Below are positions 59,931-64,000 of a stretch of DNA of 64,000 nt, one piece after another. The notes under the pieces were generated by a model. That model was not told the DNA's origin, did not search any database, and saw only the letters and a list, made by a program, of their open reading frames with translations. A program made the translations under genes and the position numbers. Within the stretch, counting starts at the first letter, position 1. Each line of letters begins with the position of its first letter. The stretch is from Schlegelella_A sp036496385 (GTDB lineage Bacteria; Pseudomonadota; Gammaproteobacteria; Burkholderiales; Burkholderiaceae_C), in assembly GCA_036496385.1 (NCBI GenBank), contig DASXLD010000086.1:15509-79508 (forward strand), in the 5' to 3' direction.

Positions 59931-61744
59931 ACGATCTCGCTGCGCGCGTCTTCGGGACGTGGATTCGACGGGTCGATCGCGCCAGCACGCGCGCCGACCT
60001 CGTCGCCGGCCTGCTGGGCGCGTTGCTCGTACTGCCGCAGGGCATCGCCTTCGCGACGCTCGCCGGCCTGCCTCCCGAGTACGGCCTCACGACCGCCATC
60101 GTTCCGTGCATGGTCGCGGCGGTGTTCGGCTCGAGCTGGCACGTCGTGTCGGGTCCGACCAACGCCAATTCGCTCGCCCTGTTCGCGACCCTGGCGCCAT
60201 TGGCGGCCGTCGGCTCGCCGGCCTACATCGCGCTCGCGCTTGCCGTCACCGTCCTCGTCGGCACGATGCAGTTCGTGATCGGGGCGCTTCGCCTCGGCAC
60301 GATCGCGAACTTCATCTCGCCGGCGGCGCTGCGCGGCTTCATGGCCGGCGCGGCAGCGCTGATCGCGGTCTACGCGCTGCCCGACCTGCTCGGGCTGCCG
60401 CCGCCGACCGCGCACCGCCTCGGCAATCTCGCCGAGCACTTGTGGACGCATCTCGGCCGGATCTCGCCGGCGGCATTCCTGGTCGGAATTCTGACGATCA
60501 TCGCCGCGCTGCTGCTGAAGCGAGTGCTGCCGCGAACCCCGCACATGCTGCTCGCACTGCTGCTCGCGACCGTCGTCGCCTTCATCGTCGATCGCTGGGC
60601 GAGCGGCGGCGGCCAGCGCATCGAAGTGGTCGGCCCGATCCCGGCGGTCTGGCCTCGCTTCGCGCCGCCGTCGTTCGACGTCCGCCTGCTGCCCGACCTG
60701 ATCGGCATCGCCTTTGCGCTGACGATCGTCGCGCTCGGCCAGTCGATCTCGATCGCCAAGGCGGTCGCGTCCCGGTCGGGGCAGCACATCGATGCCAACC
60801 GCGAGTTCTGCGGCCAGGGCCTGTCGAACATCGTCGGCGGCCTGTTCTCGTCGTACGTCTCGTGCGGCTCGCTGAACCGCTCGTTGCCGAACTACGAAGC
60901 GGGCGCGCGGACGCCGCTCGCCGCCGTCTTCGCATCGCTGTGGTTGCTGCTGTTCGTCGCCGTCAGCGCCAGCCTGCTGGCGCTGATCCCGATGCCGGCG
61001 ATCGCGGCGTTGTTGCTGCTCATCTCGTGGTCGCTGTTCGACTGGCCGAGCTGGCGCCAGCTCTGGCGTTTCAGCCGCCAGGACTTCGCCGTCGCCGCGG
61101 CCACGTTCGTCGCGACGATCTCGATCCGGCTCGAGGTCGCGATCCTGCTCGGCACGATCCTGTCGCTCGTCACCTATCTCTACCGAACGTCGAAGCCGGC
61201 GATCCGCACCATGGGGTTCGATACCACCGGCCCGGTGCGCCCGTTCGTCGTCCGCGCCGACGTCCCCGAGCCGCTGCCCGAGTGCCCGCAGCTGAAGCTG
61301 ATCCGGATGGAAGGCGAGGTCTACTTCGGCGCCGTCTCGCACGTCAGCGACCAGCTGCGCGATCTGCGCGCGCCGGCGCACGCGCCCAGGCACCTCCTGG
61401 TGATGTCGAAGAGCATGAATTTCATCGACCTCGCGGCGGCCGAGATGTGGCGCGCCGAGCTGGTCGCGCGGCGGGCGGCGGGCGGTGACCTCTATTTCCA
61501 TCGGCCGCGGGCGCCGGTGCTCGAGCTCTGGCAGCGGATCGGCTTCATGGCCGAACTCGGCACCGACCACATCTTTCCCGCCAAGCGGATCGCCATCGCG
61601 ACGATCTTCGATCGGCTCGACCGTGGCATCTGCGCCCATTGCACGATCCGCGTCTTCGAGGAATGCCAGGCGCTGCCGCTGCCGATCGACGGCGCGGCGA
61701 GCGAGGTCTCGCCGGGATCGCGCGCGCCGGCGGCCGCGTCCTGA
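59927..61744 (+). CDS. SulP family sulfate permease with STAS domain
   Basis: The 605-aa protein has a SulP membrane core (about 1-420): DLVAGLLGALLVLPQGIAFA, GLPPEYGLTTAIVPCMVAA, SGPTNANSLALFATLAP and SSYVSCGSLNRSLPNYEAGA. A C-terminal STAS domain follows (about 450-560; RMEGEVYFGAVSHVSDQLRD). Substrates in the family are sulfate, bicarbonate or other anions. GTG 59927 overlaps the soeC stop, so the natural reading is movement of sulfate made by SoeABC, although direction cannot be read from sequence. Confidence 0.88.
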   Translation: MNDLAARVFGTWIRRVDRASTRADLVAGLLGALLVLPQGIAFATLAGLPPEYGLTTAIVPCMVAAVFGSSWHVVSGPTNANSLALFATLAPLAAVGSPAYIALALAVTVLVGTMQFVIGALRLGTIANFISPAALRGFMAGAAALIAVYALPDLLGLPPPTAHRLGNLAEHLWTHLGRISPAAFLVGILTIIAALLLKRVLPRTPHMLLALLLATVVAFIVDRWASGGGQRIEVVGPIPAVWPRFAPPSFDVRLLPDLIGIAFALTIVALGQSISIAKAVASRSGQHIDANREFCGQGLSNIVGGLFSSYVSCGSLNRSLPNYEAGARTPLAAVFASLWLLLFVAVSASLLALIPMPAIAALLLLISWSLFDWPSWRQLWRFSRQDFAVAAATFVATISIRLEVAILLGTILSLVTYLYRTSKPAIRTMGFDTTGPVRPFVVRADVPEPLPECPQLKLIRMEGEVYFGAVSHVSDQLRDLRAPAHAPRHLLVMSKSMNFIDLAAAEMWRAELVARRAAGGDLYFHRPRAPVLELWQRIGFMAELGTDHIFPAKRIAIATIFDRLDRGICAHCTIRVFEECQALPLPIDGAASEVSPGSRAPAAAS

Positions 61745-61934
61745 GCTCCGCCCTGGCGCCCTGATCGCGCTCGCCCCGACTCCTCAATCGAGAGGATGAA
61801 AGGGTCGCGAACGCCCGCGTTCCTACCCTCTGTCGAGGGACGAGTCGCCAAACGGTGACGGTTTCGTCTGCATTCTTGCGCTTTGCCGGATAGCAGGGTC
61901 GATTCGATCCGGCCGTTGCGGAGAGGAGCAGAGG

Positions 61935-63395
61935 ATGGCGGATCGAAGGCTTCGACAGCGCGCTTTGGCGTGGACGATGCTGGCGTGCGGCCTGCCGGGC
62001 CTCGCCGCGGCGGACGACGATGACCGGCGCCGTCCCGACCGCGCGCAGATGCACAGCGCTCGCAACGACAGCGGCGTCATGGTCACGATCAGCACCAACG
62101 GCTTCATCGACCGCCGCAATCCGTTCTTCCGCGAACTCGGCAGCAACGGGCGCAGCTGCGTCAGTTGCCACCGGCCGGACGAGGGCTGGTCGATGACGCC
62201 GAAGGGGTTGCGCGAGCGGTTCGAGCAGACCGACGGCACGGACCCCGTCTTTCGCCCGAACGACGGCGCCGTTTCGCCGCTCGCCGACGTCTCGACGCTG
62301 CGGGCGCGCGAGAAGGCCTACGGCATGCTGCTCAGCAAAGGTCTCATCCGCATCGGCATCGGTATCCCCGCCGGCGCCGAGTTCGAGCTCGCCCGGGTCG
62401 ACGATCCGTACGGATTCGCGAGCGCCGCCGAGCTGTCGCTCTTTCGCAGGCCGCTGGCGGCGACCAACCTGCGCTTCCTGAGTGCGGTCATGTGGGATGG
62501 CCGCGAGACCTTCCGCGATGACGCGTCGACCGAGTGCCTGTCCGGCACGACGACGTGCTTCGCGTCGCTCCCTTTCGATCTCGCCGACCAGGCGAATTCG
62601 GCGACGACGGGGCACGCCCAGGGAACGACGCCGCTGACGACCTCGCAGCGCAACGCGATCGTCGACTTCGAGCTCGGCCTGTTCACGGCGCAGCGGCAGG
62701 ACGATCGTGCCGGTCGGCTCGCGGTCCAGGGCGCCCACGGCGGGCCGACGTTCCTTTCGACCGTCGTCTCCTATTTCGGCATCAACGACACGCTCGCCGG
62801 CGACTACCGCAGCCACGCCAGCTTCACGCCGACGGTGATGACGCTCTATGCCGGCTGGCAGTCGTACGTCGAGGATCACCTGAGCGCGGATCCGGAGCGG
62901 CGCGACCGCGGCGTCGCCGTCGCGCGCCAGGCGGTCGCACGCGGCGAGGCGCTCTTCAACAGCAAGCCGATCGTGATCCGCGACGTCAAGGGACTGAACG
63001 ACGACCTTCACATCGCTGCCATCCTCGGCACCTGCACGACCTGCCACAACACGCCGAACGCGGGCGACCACTCGGTGCCGCTGCCGCTCGACATCGGTGT
63101 CGCCGACGCCAGTCGGCGCACGCCCGACCTGCCGCTCTACACGCTGCGCAACAAGACGACCGGCGCGACGGTGCAGACCACCGATCCCGGCCGTGCCCTC
63201 ATCACCGGGCGCTGGCAGGACATCGGTCGCCTCAAGGGCCCGACGTTGCGCGCGCTCGCCGCGCGGGCGCCGTACTTTCACAACGGCTCGGCGAAAGACC
63301 TGAACGAGGTGGTCCGCTTCTACAACGACCGCTTCGGCATCGGCTTCACGGACCAGGAGCGTGCGGACCTGGTCGCGTTCCTGCAGGCGCTCTAG
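61935..63395 (+). CDS. Di-haem cytochrome c peroxidase-like protein
   Basis: The 486-aa periplasmic protein has a signal peptide (ALAWTMLACGLPGLAAA) and two CxxCH haem sites: C75-x2-C78-H79 and C367-x2-C370-H371. The region between (VMWDGRETFRDD) and the C-terminal block (GPTLRALAARAPYFHNGSAK, DLNEVVRFYNDRF) follow the MauG/CcpA-type di-haem pattern. The exact reaction is unknown. GGAGAGGAGCAGAGG precedes ATG 61935. It is followed by a small membrane protein gene and an ECF sigma factor gene. Confidence 0.9.
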   Translation: MADRRLRQRALAWTMLACGLPGLAAADDDDRRRPDRAQMHSARNDSGVMVTISTNGFIDRRNPFFRELGSNGRSCVSCHRPDEGWSMTPKGLRERFEQTDGTDPVFRPNDGAVSPLADVSTLRAREKAYGMLLSKGLIRIGIGIPAGAEFELARVDDPYGFASAAELSLFRRPLAATNLRFLSAVMWDGRETFRDDASTECLSGTTTCFASLPFDLADQANSATTGHAQGTTPLTTSQRNAIVDFELGLFTAQRQDDRAGRLAVQGAHGGPTFLSTVVSYFGINDTLAGDYRSHASFTPTVMTLYAGWQSYVEDHLSADPERRDRGVAVARQAVARGEALFNSKPIVIRDVKGLNDDLHIAAILGTCTTCHNTPNAGDHSVPLPLDIGVADASRRTPDLPLYTLRNKTTGATVQTTDPGRALITGRWQDIGRLKGPTLRALAARAPYFHNGSAKDLNEVVRFYNDRFGIGFTDQERADLVAFLQAL

Positions 63396-63419
63396 GCCTG
63401 CGCAGACAAGGAGAGACTC

Positions 63420-63701
63420 ATGACAGCACCCTCGAATTCGCCCGACAGGGGCCGCGGCCGCCACTCGCTGGTCGCCGCCGTGATCGTCGGCGTCGCGGCC
63501 GCGCTGACCGCCGCGGTCGTTCTCAACGAGCAGCATCCGGGCGCGGCCGCCACCGCGGCGGCCGACATGGCGACGACGCCGCAGTCCGCAGCGATCGACC
63601 GCACGGGGCCGACCGTGACGCACCGCGATCCGTCGTTGCCGGCGGCAGGAGCATTCGAGCGCGACTCCGCCGGCTCGAGCGAGGTGGCACCGACGTTCTG
63701 A
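63420..63701 (+). CDS. Small single-pass membrane protein
   Basis: The 93-aa product has a charged N-terminus, one hydrophobic segment (about 16-35, SLVAAVIVGVAAALTAAVVL) and a disordered, Asp/Ser/Pro-rich outer part. AAGGAGAG precedes ATG 63420, 24 bases after the di-haem gene stop, so it is probably cotranscribed. No family recognised. Confidence 0.6.
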   Translation: MTAPSNSPDRGRGRHSLVAAVIVGVAAALTAAVVLNEQHPGAAATAAADMATTPQSAAIDRTGPTVTHRDPSLPAAGAFERDSAGSSEVAPTF

Positions 63702-63792
63702 CGGGGACACTCTGCGAACGGTCGCCGTGCAGCGATCAGGGTGGCCCACGGGCCCAGAACCGGAGGTGCGTCGGCGCGCACAATGGCCGGCG

Positions 63793-64000
63793 ATGAACGA
63801 CGCGTCCGAGTCGTCGGCAGCGCCGGCCGGCGCTGCGCCTGGCGGCAGCGAGCCGCCCGGCGCGTCCGCACCGAGCGATGCCCTCTTCACGTCGCTGTAC
63901 AGCGAGCTGCACCGGCTCGCGCGACGCGAGGCCGCGCGCGCCGGACCCGGCGCCGTCGTGAGCCCGACGACGTTGCTGCACGAGGCGTATCTCGACATGT
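63793..64000 (+). CDS. ECF RNA polymerase sigma factor, truncated by window edge
   Basis: The first 69 codons are visible. After a low-complexity Ala/Gly/Pro segment (about 1-30) comes LFTSLYSELHRLARREAARA and LLHEAYLDM, the region 2 opening typical of the TIGR02999-like ECF sigma group. The 3' remainder lies outside. An anti-sigma factor, if present, is not visible. ATG 63793 is the first reasonable start. Confidence 0.75.
   Translation, partial: MNDASESSAAPAGAAPGGSEPPGASAPSDALFTSLYSELHRLARREAARAGPGAVVSPTTLLHEAYLDM

Overview
The window is high-GC DNA read as a betaproteobacterium, most likely of the Burkholderiales or a close relative. That inference rests on the flg gene order, EAL/HDOD and GGDEF/EAL signalling proteins, PEP-CTERM secreted proteins, pyrophosphate-type phosphofructokinase, fused pca genes and a Soe-type sulfite dehydrogenase. 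No rRNA is present. There are two tRNA genes and no CRISPR array.

Region 1 (1-14.2 kb) is the flagellar rod/ring/hook-junction operon flgG-H-I-J-K-L, followed by an EAL/HDOD protein, an Hpt protein, a response regulator-GGDEF-EAL protein and a GGDEF protein. At its left end flgF survives only as its last 83 codons, directly abutting the stop codon of an unrelated PEP-CTERM gene: either a rearrangement or an assembly join. A good FliA (sigma-28) promoter lies ahead of the Hpt gene, which would place this c-di-GMP module in the late flagellar regulon.

Region 2 (14.6-25.2 kb) is a lower-GC integrative element of about 10.6 kb in the 3' end of tRNA-Ser(TGA). It is bounded by a 14-bp direct repeat and has a P4-type integrase next to the tRNA. 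Its core is a tightly overlapped operon (AlpA-like regulator, small protein, CHC2 zinc-finger primase fragment, RepA-like ATPase, two accessory proteins). Its left half carries three PEP-CTERM genes, a zinc-ribbon protein and a small secreted protein. A nested, mutually exclusive stem-loop system lies before its 383-aa gene.

Region 3 (25.3-41.5 kb) is ordinary chromosome: apaH, a CNNM/CBS protein, a protocatechuate-branch run (pcaB, a PcaC-PcaD fusion, an MBL protein with a degenerate metal motif, a lone molybdenum hydroxylase large subunit), another PEP-CTERM protein, a type B carboxylesterase, a DUF72 protein and a Rieske-flavoprotein reductase.

Region 4 (41.7-50.8 kb) holds tRNA-Thr(CGT), a leftward block (alpha/beta hydrolase, prfB with its programmed frameshift, pepN, PPi-phosphofructokinase), a GNAT/acyl-CoA synthetase pair and a CHRD lipoprotein.

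Region 5 (50.9-64 kb) holds YihY, a sulfatase, DUF1810, a lyase-like propeller protein and then a four-gene, stop-start-overlapped operon soeA-soeB-soeC-sulP. This is best read as cytoplasmic sulfite oxidation coupled to sulfate transport. It is followed by a di-haem cytochrome c protein, a small membrane protein and the start of an ECF sigma factor cut by the window edge.
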